Positions 34,671 to 49,189 of a DNA stretch of 64,000 nt are shown one piece after another. Below the pieces are notes generated by a model that did not search any database, was not told the DNA's origin, and worked only from the letters and a program-made list of their open reading frames with translations. The first letter of the stretch is position 1. Every line of letters starts with the position of its first letter. Origin of the DNA: Gilichinskyi gelida (lineage in GTDB: Bacteria > Acidobacteriota > Thermoanaerobaculia > Gp7-AA8). The DNA lies in contig JBBPII010000001.1 in NCBI GenBank assembly GCA_038040385.1, positions 1 to 64,000 of the forward strand, read 5' to 3'. Both the position numbers and the translations under genes were made by a program.

Positions 34671-35078
34671 ATGGAAATGCTGCCGAAACGAGGCGACGCG
34701 AAATCGCCGGCCATCATCGCCCTGGCGCTCGCGTGCTATCTCGCGTTCTGGTCGCTCCTCATCTGGGGGCCGATCGGCGCGTTGATCGCGGCCGTTCTCA
34801 CCGGGCACTCCGTCGCCATCGCGCTCGCCGTCTGCGCCGGATGCGTCATCGCCGCGGTCTTGGTGAGAGTGGTGGGCCACGGAATCCTGTGGGGACACCG
34901 CGTGGCGTACGCCGTTGTCTGCCTCTTGATGTTCGCGGCGACGGCGTTTCACGTATGGCGCGCGTTGGCGAGTACGTCCAGCACGGCCATTTTTGCCGCG
35001 TCGCGGGCAGCGGTGTTCTTCTGCCTGGCGCTGTTCGTCGTGGTGTTGACCGTGCGCAAGGGGGCGGCGAGTGCTTAA
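34671..35078 (+). CDS. four-helix membrane protein
   Basis: 135 residues, four transmembrane segments (AIIALALACYLAFWSLLIWG, VAIALAVCAGCVIAAVLVRV, VAYAVVCLLMFAATAFHVW, AVFFCLALFVVVLTV). A GGGAG ribosome site precedes the start. Its end overlaps the next gene by 8 bp, indicating an operon. No recognised family. Confidence 0.75.
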   Translation: MEMLPKRGDAKSPAIIALALACYLAFWSLLIWGPIGALIAAVLTGHSVAIALAVCAGCVIAAVLVRVVGHGILWGHRVAYAVVCLLMFAATAFHVWRALASTSSTAIFAASRAAVFFCLALFVVVLTVRKGAASA

Positions 35079-35586
35079 GCGTTGGCTGGTCGCGATCGCC
35101 CTTTCATTCGTCGCGACGCTTTTCGCCTACTTGACCTACGGCTTCACCGCAAGGAACGTCATCATTTACGTCTCGTTGGTTGTCGCGCAATATGCGGCGT
35201 TATTCGCCGTGGTATGCGCCGCTCATTGGGGCTTGCGTGTCTACGGGCTGAGATCGAAGTTTCGGGAGACGGTCAACATCTATGGCATCGTCGTCATCCC
35301 GATTGCGCCGCTGCTGACGTTGGTGTCGCTACCGGGCCTGCAGCGCACGAGTTTGCCCGAGACACTCTCCGAGCTCTATTCGAGATTCAGCACGCTCGAC
35401 GACACCGCGCTGTCGATGGTCGTCGCCGTGTTGCACCCGCTGGTCGTAGCGATGGCCTTGTTCGTCTTCGGCGCGTTCGTCGTGAGAATCTCCGGCCATT
35501 ACGGCTTCGACGCGCGGCGAACGGTTCGTGCCATCGGCTTCGGCGTGGCCGTTCTCACGCCGATCGCGGCGCTCACCTTCTGGTAG
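35071..35586 (+). CDS. multi-pass membrane protein
   Basis: 171 residues beginning at GTG 35071, overlapping the previous gene. About five transmembrane segments (WLVAIALSFVATLFAYLTYG, IIYVSLVVAQYAALFAVVCA, IYGIVVIPIAPLLTLVSL, MVVAVLHPLVVAMALFVFGA, GFGVAVLTPIAALTFW). A weak resemblance to Yip1-type proteins is possible. The carbonic anhydrase gene follows after 11 bp. Confidence 0.75.
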   Translation: MLKRWLVAIALSFVATLFAYLTYGFTARNVIIYVSLVVAQYAALFAVVCAAHWGLRVYGLRSKFRETVNIYGIVVIPIAPLLTLVSLPGLQRTSLPETLSELYSRFSTLDDTALSMVVAVLHPLVVAMALFVFGAFVVRISGHYGFDARRTVRAIGFGVAVLTPIAALTFW

Positions 35587-35597
35587 GCTTCGGCCGC

Positions 35598-36200
35598 GTG
35601 CTCGAACACCTGTTCGCGAACAACCGTGCGTGGGCCGAGGAGGTGGTCCGTCAGGACCCTGAGTTCTTCACCCGCCTGGCGACGCAGCAGGCACCTCAGT
35701 ACCTCTGGATCGGATGCTCCGACAGCCGGGTGCCGGCCAACCAGATCGTCGGCCTGCCGCCGGGAGAGATGTTCGTGCACCGCAACGTCGCCAACGTCGT
35801 CGTTCACACGGACCTGAACTGCCTCTCGGCGATCCAGTTCGCCGTGGAGGTGGTGCGGGTGGGCCACATCATCGTCTGCGGCCACTATGGCTGCGGCGGT
35901 GTGCTCTCCGCGCTGCACGACGATTCGCTGGGCCTGATCGACAACTGGCTGCGCCACGTCCAGGACGTGCGGGCGAAGCATCACGCGGAGTTGTCGGCGA
36001 TCGAATCGGACGCCGCCCGCCACAATCGTCTCTGCGAACTGAACGTCGTCGAGCAGGTGGTCAACGTCGCCAACACCACGATCGTGCGCGATGCGTGGGC
36101 CCGCGGGCAGGCGCTTGCGGTGCACGGATGGGTCTACGACATCCGGGACGGGCTGCTGCGCGACCTCGGGGTCACCGTAGAGGCAAGAACCGCACTGTGA
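35598..36200 (+). CDS. beta-class carbonic anhydrase
   Basis: 200 residues from GTG 35598. Zinc ligands and dyad of beta-CAs: WIGCSDSRVP (Cys40, Asp42, Arg44) and CGHYGCGGV (His96, Cys99). The C-terminal AVHGWVYDIRDGLLRDLGV is also canonical. Interconverts CO2 and bicarbonate in the cytoplasm. The open frame upstream (from 35082) is out of frame with the membrane gene and is rejected. Confidence 0.93.
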   Translation: MLEHLFANNRAWAEEVVRQDPEFFTRLATQQAPQYLWIGCSDSRVPANQIVGLPPGEMFVHRNVANVVVHTDLNCLSAIQFAVEVVRVGHIIVCGHYGCGGVLSALHDDSLGLIDNWLRHVQDVRAKHHAELSAIESDAARHNRLCELNVVEQVVNVANTTIVRDAWARGQALAVHGWVYDIRDGLLRDLGVTVEARTAL

Positions 36201-36529
36201 CCGAACTGCAAGTGATGGCCCTCGTGGCAGCGTTGGTAATCCTCGTAGTGGTGACCGGCGCGGTGCAGCTCGGCTGGCTCTCGGGAACGACCAAGACGGT
36301 GGCGGTCTTTGCCGGCGGCGTCGGCATCGGTCTGCGTCCAACAGGCGCTCATGAGGAGTTGCGAGGTCTCGGGGTCTCGGGGTCTCGCGGGGCTCGCGCC
36401 GAAGCGTTTCGCCCCGCGAGACCTCGCGACCCCGAGACTCGTAACCCCTACTTCGTTGTAGTACGTCAGGCTGTTGCCGACGAAGAGAACCGCCAGGGCG
36501 AGCGTCTTCACGCTTGGGGGACGCGGTAG
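36197..36529 (+). CDS. small membrane protein, C-terminus from a repeat (uncertain)
   Basis: GTG at 36197 overlaps the carbonic anhydrase stop. The first 45 codons give one or two hydrophobic helices (MALVAALVILVVVTGAVQLG, TVAVFAGGVGIGL). From about 36359 the frame runs through a palindromic repeat and then antisense of other genes, so the real protein probably ended earlier. Either a small genuine membrane protein with an added tail, or the truncated start of a longer one. Confidence 0.4.
   Translation: MTELQVMALVAALVILVVVTGAVQLGWLSGTTKTVAVFAGGVGIGLRPTGAHEELRGLGVSGSRGARAEAFRPARPRDPETRNPYFVVVRQAVADEENRQGERLHAWGTR
36359..36443. repeat. palindromic repeat family D
   Basis: GCGAGGTCTCGGGGTCTCGG faces CCCCGCGAGACCTCGCGACC. 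A shorter relative (CGCAACCGCGAAACCCCGCA) lies in the pgeF-like gene at 29790-29828. It separates the truncated SGNH start (minus strand) from the small membrane protein (plus strand). Confidence 0.75.
36449..36511 (-). pseudogene. N-terminal stub of an SGNH hydrolase-like protein
   Basis: GTG at 36511 overlaps the stop of the KAS III gene and reads KTLALAVLFVGNSLTYYNEV, the first strand and GNS-type nucleophile block of SGNH/GDSL hydrolases. After 21 codons the frame enters palindromic repeat D and loses protein character. The rest of the gene is gone. Confidence 0.55.
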
Positions 36530-37587
36530 ACCACGGCGTTGATGTGCATCCCCGCGCCGACCGAGGCGAACACCACGTTGTCGCCGGGCGCGATGCGGTG
36601 GCCGTCGAGCTCCCCCCGGAGAATCAGATCGAGCATGGTCGGCACGGTGGCCACGGAAGTGTTGCCGAGGAATCCGATGGTCATCGGCATCACCTCGTGC
36701 GGAGGATTTTTGATGCCGTAGAGGTGGTAGAGCGCGGCGAGGATGGCCTCGTCCATCTTGCCGTTGGCTTGGTGGATGAGGATCTTGGCGACGTCGCCGA
36801 TGCCGATGCCGGCCTTGTCGAGGCTTTCCTTGATCCCGCTGGCCACGGTGCCCACCGCGTACTTGTAGACCTTGCGCCCCTCCATCTTGAGGAAGAGCGC
36901 CTCGAGGAAAACCTCCTCGTTGTACGACTTCCCCATGAACAGCATCGACGAGTGGTGCAGCGTATCGGAGCGCACCGCGCGCGAGAGGATGCCCACCGCC
37001 TCGTCGGTCTCGCGGGCTTCCAGGATGGTGGCCGCGGCGCCGTCGGCGTAGATCAGGCTGTCGCGGTCGTGCGGATCGGAGATGCGGGAGAGCGTCTCCG
37101 CGCCGATGACCATGATGCGCTTCGCGTCGCCGGCCCGGATCTGATAGTCCGCCTGGATGACCCCCTGCAGCCAGCCGGGGCAGCCGAAGAGGAGGTCCCA
37201 CGCCACGGTGCGCGGCGTGTGGATCTTCAGTTCCGCCTTGACCCGCGCGGCGAGCGCCGGAACCTGATCGGTGTGGCGGCTTCCGTGTCGCAGGTCGCCG
37301 AAGTTGTGGGCCACGATGATGGCGTCGAGCGACTCAGGGTCGGTGCCCGACGACTCCAGCGCCTTGCGCGCCGCGTCGGTGGCGATGTCGGAGGTCACCA
37401 CGTCGTCGGGAACGTAGCGCCGCTCGCGGATGCCGGTGATGGCCTCGAACTGCTGGACGATCTCCGCGTTGGACTTGTGGATCCTCTTGCGGTCGGGACC
37501 CCAGAACTCGTGATCGAGGAACTGGTCGTTCTTCACGCAGACGGCGGGGATGTGGCTTCCGGTGCCGGCGATGACCGTGCGAATCAT
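36508..37587 (-). CDS. 3-oxoacyl-ACP synthase III (FabH-like) family protein
   Basis: 359 residues from the ATG at 37587. Thiolase-fold catalytic triad: LLFGCPGWLQG (Cys136), ILIHQANGKM (His) and GFLGNTSVATVP (Asn). N-terminal AGTGSHIPAVCVKN and ITGIRERRYV match KAS III. Condenses an acyl-CoA primer with malonyl-ACP or makes a specialised ketide; there is no fatty-acid operon around it, so a specialised role is possible. The frame is open upstream to 38670 but that part is antisense of the Kelch gene region. Confidence 0.9.
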   Translation of the reverse strand: MIRTVIAGTGSHIPAVCVKNDQFLDHEFWGPDRKRIHKSNAEIVQQFEAITGIRERRYVPDDVVTSDIATDAARKALESSGTDPESLDAIIVAHNFGDLRHGSRHTDQVPALAARVKAELKIHTPRTVAWDLLFGCPGWLQGVIQADYQIRAGDAKRIMVIGAETLSRISDPHDRDSLIYADGAAATILEARETDEAVGILSRAVRSDTLHHSSMLFMGKSYNEEVFLEALFLKMEGRKVYKYAVGTVASGIKESLDKAGIGIGDVAKILIHQANGKMDEAILAALYHLYGIKNPPHEVMPMTIGFLGNTSVATVPTMLDLILRGELDGHRIAPGDNVVFASVGAGMHINAVVYRVPQA

Positions 37588-37629
37588 GATCGAGGTGCGT
37601 ATTGTAACTATCCGCCATGCTGAGCGCAG

Positions 37630-37703
37630 GTTCGCCGTTGGCTGTTGGCCGTTGACCGAGGGTTTTTCGGCCAACGGCGAACGGCCAACGGCCAACGGCG
37701 AAC
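37630..37703. repeat. palindromic repeat family A, copy 3
   Basis: TTCGCCGTTGGCTGTTGGCC against GGCCAACGGCCAACGGCGAA, intergenic here between the KAS III and Kelch genes. Confidence 0.85.
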
Positions 37704-37709
37704 GTGGCC

Positions 37710-38618
37710 TCAGTGCCGCACACTTCGTCGACGGGGAAAGGGGGCGGGGACGAAGGCGTCGTTGACATCGGTCGTCCCGAACCCCTGCACCGGCGAACCG
37801 GCGGGGATGACGATTCCGCGGCTGGTGGCCGCCGCGCCGATGCCGTGGCGCGGCGTCGCCATCGGCAACTCGCTCCGCCAGGTACCGGACGCCAGGTCGT
37901 ACGACTCGTTCTCCGCGAACACGCCGAAGGGGCTGGCGGGGTTGCCTTCGCCGCCGAAGACGTGGATGCGGCCGTTGAGCACGGCGGCGGCGATGCCGCT
38001 GCGCGGCGTCGGCAGCGGCGGGAGCGACGTCCAGCGATCGGCCGCCGGATCGTATGACTCGAACGCGCCGGTGTTGGCGGCGAACCGGCCACCGGCGGCG
38101 TACAGCTTTCCGCCGGCCGTGACCGCCGCGAGATGCTCGCGCGGAGTGAGCATCGGCGCGAGCGCGGTCCAGCGATCGGCGAGCGGGTCGTAGACCGTCA
38201 GATCGCTGCCGCCCGGGACGCCGCCCGTGGCGTAGATCTTCCCGTCGATCGCGGCCGCGGCCATCGCCGCGCGAGGCCGGGGCAGGTCGGCGACGCGCGT
38301 CCACCGATCTGCGGCGACATCGTATCGATAGACCGCCGCGGTTGCCGTGAACGTCAGGTCGGGGTAGCCGCCGATGACGTAGATCGCGTCGCCGGTGCTC
38401 GCCGCGGCGGGGTGGTGGAGCGGCTGGGGGAGTGGCGCGACGAAGCGCCAGGTGTCGGTCAACGGGTCGTACTGCTCGACCGAGGGGAGCGTCGTTCCGT
38501 TGCCGATGCCGCCGATGACGTAGACCTTCCCGCCCGCTTCGACGACCGCCACCTCCTGCCGCGCGACGGTGACCGGCGCGAGAGGGATCCAGACCGCGAG
38601 GGTCAGCGCCTTCAGCAT
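37710..38618 (-). CDS. Kelch-repeat beta-propeller protein
   Basis: 302 residues from the ATG at 38618 with a weak N-terminal signal (MLKALTLAVWIPLAPVTVA). Six Kelch units can be counted, each with a GG pair and a Tyr/Trp spacing (GGKVYVIGGIGNGTTLPSVE, YDPLTDTWRFVAPLP; DAIYVIGGYPDL; GKIYATGGVPGG; GKLYAAGGRF; GRIHVFGGEG). Probably an exported binding propeller. The frame is open to 40208 but the upstream part is antisense of the membrane protein gene. Confidence 0.88.
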   Translation of the reverse strand: MLKALTLAVWIPLAPVTVARQEVAVVEAGGKVYVIGGIGNGTTLPSVEQYDPLTDTWRFVAPLPQPLHHPAAASTGDAIYVIGGYPDLTFTATAAVYRYDVAADRWTRVADLPRPRAAMAAAAIDGKIYATGGVPGGSDLTVYDPLADRWTALAPMLTPREHLAAVTAGGKLYAAGGRFAANTGAFESYDPAADRWTSLPPLPTPRSGIAAAVLNGRIHVFGGEGNPASPFGVFAENESYDLASGTWRSELPMATPRHGIGAAATSRGIVIPAGSPVQGFGTTDVNDAFVPAPFPRRRSVRH

Positions 38619-38660
38619 GCCGCGGGCGGCTACACGAAGAGTGCCATGCGAAGATGAGGC

Positions 38661-40361
38661 GTGGACGCACTGTTCGACCTGATCGCGGCGGTGGTCATCG
38701 ACGCCGTCGCCGTCGTGGTCCGCTTCTGGCCCAGCCTGCTTCTGGCGGCGGCAATGCTGGCCATGGCGCGGAAGGGAGTGCGGGCGCCACGTCTTCCGCT
38801 TCCTCCACCGGCGCTCGCATACGCGATCGTCTGCCTGCTCTCGCTGGCGACCAGCGCGGTCACGCTGAACCTGCGCGGCGAGCCGCGCATGCCGGGCTAC
38901 GAGGATGATTTCGGTTACCTCCTGTCGGCGGACACGTTCACGCACGGCCGGCTGACCAACCCGCCGCATCCGCTGGCGCGCCATTTCGAGACGCTCTACA
39001 CCCTGCAGGAGCCTACGTACTCGCCGATGTATCTCCCCGGAAACGGCGCGGTGCTCGCCCTCGGGCGGCTGATCGCCGGACGGGCCATCGCCGGGATGTG
39101 GATGGCGACTGCGCTGGCGGCACTGGCGATTCTTTGGGCTCTGCGCGGATGGGTGCCTGCGGGTTGGGCCTTCGCCCTCGGCTGCCTCGCCGCGGTCCAC
39201 CCGACCATGGCTTCGTGGAGCGACAGCTTCCATGGCGGAGGTCTGACCGCGTGCGGCGGCGCGCTGGTCGCCGGGGCGGCAGGGCGTCTTCGGCGCGAAC
39301 CGCGCACGATCGACGGCCTCGCCTTCGGCGCGGGGGCCGTGCTGCTCGAGCTCACCCGCCCCTACGAGGGCTTCATCGTCGTCGCTGCTTTCGCCGTGGT
39401 GGTTATCGCCTCGGCGCGCTGGCGGCCCCTCCTCAGACCTGCCGCCGCGGCGCTGCTGGTCGTCGCGGCGGGCACCGCCGCGCTGATGGTTGTGAATCAC
39501 AGCGTCACCGGCCACGCCCTGAAACCGGCGTACGTGGCGTACAACGACCGCTATCTCTCCGCGCCGAACTTCATCTGGCAGCGCGCCGGCGCGATGCCGA
39601 GCTACGACCACGAGGAGTTCGCGCGGCTCTACCGCCAGTTCCGCAACTACTACCTGCGAAATCGCCAGCCGCGCGAATTTCCGAGGACTGTGTATGCGGA
39701 GACGCTCGCCCTGCTCCGCGCCGCGATCCCGGCGCCCGAGAACGAGCAAACCAGCGCTCGCCGCGCGGTGGCGTCTCTCTGGCTGCTCGAGCTCATTCCG
39801 TTGGGTGCCTTTTTTTTCGCCGCGTTGCGCGACCGTGCCGCGACGGCGATCGCCGTGGTCCTGGCGGCGGCGCTCGCGTCGCTGCTGGCGATTACCTGGT
39901 TCACGCAAACGCATTACGCCGCCCCCGCGGCGGGGGCGTTCGCCGTGGCCCTCGGAATCGGATTCGCTCGGCTCGACGCGTGGCGTCCCTCCGGGGAGTG
40001 GCTCGCCCGCGGCGCGTTCCTCTCGATGCTCGGCGTCTCCGCCGCCACCATCGCCTTGTGGCAGCCGTTCGGAGTCGGCGTGCGGACGCGGATGATCCAG
40101 TCGCTCGAGGCCCGGCCCGGCCCTCACCTCGTTCTCGTTCCCGACAACTGCTTCGGCCTTCTTCGCAACGGTGCGGCGATCGACCGCCAGCGGATCATCT
40201 GGGCTCACGACCTCGGCGACAACGACGAGCTCCTGCGCCGCTACGCCGATCGCAGTCTCTGGACCGTTCGCTGCAAAGACGTAGACCGGCTCGTGTTCGT
40301 CCGCCCTCCGCTCCGCAACGGCGTCCCGCAGATCTACGAGCGCGATCCGTACGTGCCGTAG
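38661..40361 (+). CDS. multi-pass membrane protein, glycosyltransferase-39-like
   Basis: 566 residues, about 10 transmembrane helices. The first loop holds GYEDDFGYLLSADTFTHGRL and a TYSPMYLPGNG motif, the arrangement of GT-C enzymes such as ArnT/PMT-like proteins with an acidic catalytic site (EDD near residue 78). The C-terminal 90 residues are soluble (LVLVPDNCFGLLRNGAAIDR). Probably transfers sugar from a lipid carrier. GTG start; divergent from the Kelch gene. Confidence 0.7.
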   Translation: MDALFDLIAAVVIDAVAVVVRFWPSLLLAAAMLAMARKGVRAPRLPLPPPALAYAIVCLLSLATSAVTLNLRGEPRMPGYEDDFGYLLSADTFTHGRLTNPPHPLARHFETLYTLQEPTYSPMYLPGNGAVLALGRLIAGRAIAGMWMATALAALAILWALRGWVPAGWAFALGCLAAVHPTMASWSDSFHGGGLTACGGALVAGAAGRLRREPRTIDGLAFGAGAVLLELTRPYEGFIVVAAFAVVVIASARWRPLLRPAAAALLVVAAGTAALMVVNHSVTGHALKPAYVAYNDRYLSAPNFIWQRAGAMPSYDHEEFARLYRQFRNYYLRNRQPREFPRTVYAETLALLRAAIPAPENEQTSARRAVASLWLLELIPLGAFFFAALRDRAATAIAVVLAAALASLLAITWFTQTHYAAPAAGAFAVALGIGFARLDAWRPSGEWLARGAFLSMLGVSAATIALWQPFGVGVRTRMIQSLEARPGPHLVLVPDNCFGLLRNGAAIDRQRIIWAHDLGDNDELLRRYADRSLWTVRCKDVDRLVFVRPPLRNGVPQIYERDPYVP

Positions 40362-40371
40362 CGCCGTGCCG

Positions 40372-40468
40372 TGTCATCCCGAGCACAGCGAGGGATCCCC
40401 CGCGCCTGTGAGCGTTGCGCACACTTGCGGGGGATTCCTCGCCTGCTTCGCGGCTCGGAATGACACCC
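40372..40468. repeat. dispersed palindromic repeat upstream of the kinase gene
   Basis: TGTCATCCCGAGCACAGCGA against CTCGGAATGACA, with an inner CCCCCGCGCC hairpin. A common type of extragenic palindrome. A related but diverged element (TGTCATCCTGAG) follows the same gene at 47790. Confidence 0.7.
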
Positions 40469-40549
40469 CCCACCGCTGAGCGCGGCATTCTTTTCGCATC
40501 GTCGGCCCCAGCCGCTTCACCCGACACGAGACGACGAGGAGACCCTCCC

Positions 40550-47770
<7,221 letters not shown>

Positions 47771-47789
47771 GAATCACTTTATGGCGCAA

Positions 47790-47923
47790 GTGTCATCCTG
47801 AGCCGCCCTTCGTCGCTGTCGCTCCTCAGGGCGGGCTCCGACGGCGAAGGATCTGGAGCCCACGAAGGGTAGCCGATACAAGTGGGCGCCAGATCCCTCG
47901 CTTCGCTCGGGATAAGCCTGAAG
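47790..47923. repeat. intergenic palindromic element between convergent genes
   Basis: TGTCATCCTGAGC, GAAGGATCTGGAGCCC and GGCGCCAGATCCCTCGC allow a long imperfect hairpin between the kinase gene (plus) and the gene at 47924 (minus). It may act as a bidirectional terminator. Related to the element at 40372. Confidence 0.5.
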
Positions 47924-48382
47924 TCACGCCGGCCACGCCAGCGCCGCCTCGAATCCCGGGATCACCGCCGCCAGCTCCTCGGCATGCGCGCAGGCGACGT
48001 CCTCCAGCTCGCGCGCCAGCACATCGTCGACCGTCGTGCTATGCCGCCGCGCGAGCACGTGCAGCATCTCCCGCTGATACCGCGGCACGCGCGCCCGCAA
48101 CTCGACGAGCCGAATCGCCTCCGGCAGCACCCGGCTCGCATCATCGCCAAGCGCATCCTCGATCTGATCCTGCCGCCACATCCGCATCGCCGCCGCGATC
48201 AGCTCCGCGCGCGCCACGCGCAGCCCGACGCCGGTCGAAACCGCTACAATCGCCCCATCCGCAATCTCGCGCTTCAGCACCTTCAGCGGCATTCCGAGCA
48301 GGTCCGCCGCAGTCAGAAGGGCGGCGTGAGGGCGGGCGGTGAGGAAGATGCGGCGGATGCGGGCGGGGGTAGGATCGTCCAT
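47924..48382 (-). CDS. hypothetical protein with MerR-like N-terminal helices
   Basis: 152 residues, all helical. LLTAADLLGMPLKVLKREIA resembles a helix-turn-helix or excisionase-type DNA-binding segment (residues 22-45). The C-terminal half is Ala/Leu/Arg-rich. Family not recognised. It is the last gene before base composition and content change to the defence island. Confidence 0.65.
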   Translation of the reverse strand: MDDPTPARIRRIFLTARPHAALLTAADLLGMPLKVLKREIADGAIVAVSTGVGLRVARAELIAAAMRMWRQDQIEDALGDDASRVLPEAIRLVELRARVPRYQREMLHVLARRHSTTVDDVLARELEDVACAHAEELAAVIPGFEAALAWPA

Positions 48383-48457
48383 GTTTTTCCTCTCACTCGG
48401 TCTGACTGAACTTAAATGAAAAGATAAGTCGACGACCGACGGTTGTCAAGGTGTCGA

Positions 48458-48709
48458 GTGGCCGCGAAGACAACGAAAGCAGGCGAGACGTTCGGCGCGC
48501 ATCTTCGGGAGTTGCGTCTCGCTCGCGGCCTCACGCAACCACAGCTCGCCGAGCGCTGCGGCTCGAACGTTCCGTTCATCAGCAATGTAGAGCGAGGCGT
48601 CATGCTCCCTGGTCTTGCGATGATTCTCCGGTTCGCTGATGCTCTCGAATGTCGTGTAGGCGACCTCGTCGAAGTCTTCGACAGGAAAAAACCGCGCTCA
48701 CGGAAATGA
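48458..48709 (+). CDS. XRE-family helix-turn-helix regulator
   Basis: 83 residues from GTG 48458 (AAGG 8 bases upstream). The HTH is complete: FGAHLRELRLARGLTQPQLA, ERCGSNVPFISNVERGVMLP, ALECRVGDLVEVF. Small stand-alone Cro/C-protein-like regulator; controller proteins of this size often sit at the head of restriction-modification loci, as here. A TTG at 48443 is an alternative start. Confidence 0.85.
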   Translation: MAAKTTKAGETFGAHLRELRLARGLTQPQLAERCGSNVPFISNVERGVMLPGLAMILRFADALECRVGDLVEVFDRKKPRSRK

Positions 48710-48883
48710 CAACGGCGGTCGGGACGGCCGCGCGCGAGGCGATGTGAGGGTGGCTCTTGGCCTGTTGCCGTCACTCCACATTGAGCGGAGGTCGGTGCTA
48801 ACCTACGAGGGCCGTCCTTCAGCCGAAGAAATCTGGGTCCTCGGACCGTTGTCAACGGCGTCCGCATGGGGGTTTGAGAGCAG

Positions 48884-49189
48884 ATGGCAGAGCTTCGGTA
48901 TCAAGCTAAACCGCAGAGCGTCATCGAGCCAATCTTCGAAAGGATGGACGGCAAACGACTCTTCACACCTGAGCAAAGACGAATCCTTTGGAAAACGGCG
49001 GAGTCAAGGAGTTGCCGGCCATGCCGCCGAGCTCGCGGATTGGATGACTTCACAGCGGATCACATCAAACCTTACTCAAAAGGCGGTCGGACAGAGCTTC
49101 TCAATGCCGCGATCTTCTTCCAGTCGTGCAACGCGGCGAAGGGGAATCGGAGCCGCCGGCTTCGTCGCTCTCGGAGACGCGTCGCGTGA
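48884..49189 (+). CDS. small HNH endonuclease-like protein
   Basis: 101 residues. FTPEQRRILWKTAESRSCRP, a Cys pair (CRPC), then DDFTADHIKPYSKGGRTELL and FQSCNAAKGNR form a classic HNH/beta-beta-alpha-metal fold (DH, N, H-equivalent Cys). It looks like the HNH end of a longer DUF262/GmrSD-like protein, whose N-terminal part is absent. The last codons overlap the restriction subunit start (GTGA at 49186). Confidence 0.7.
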   Translation: MAELRYQAKPQSVIEPIFERMDGKRLFTPEQRRILWKTAESRSCRPCRRARGLDDFTADHIKPYSKGGRTELLNAAIFFQSCNAAKGNRSRRLRRSRRRVA

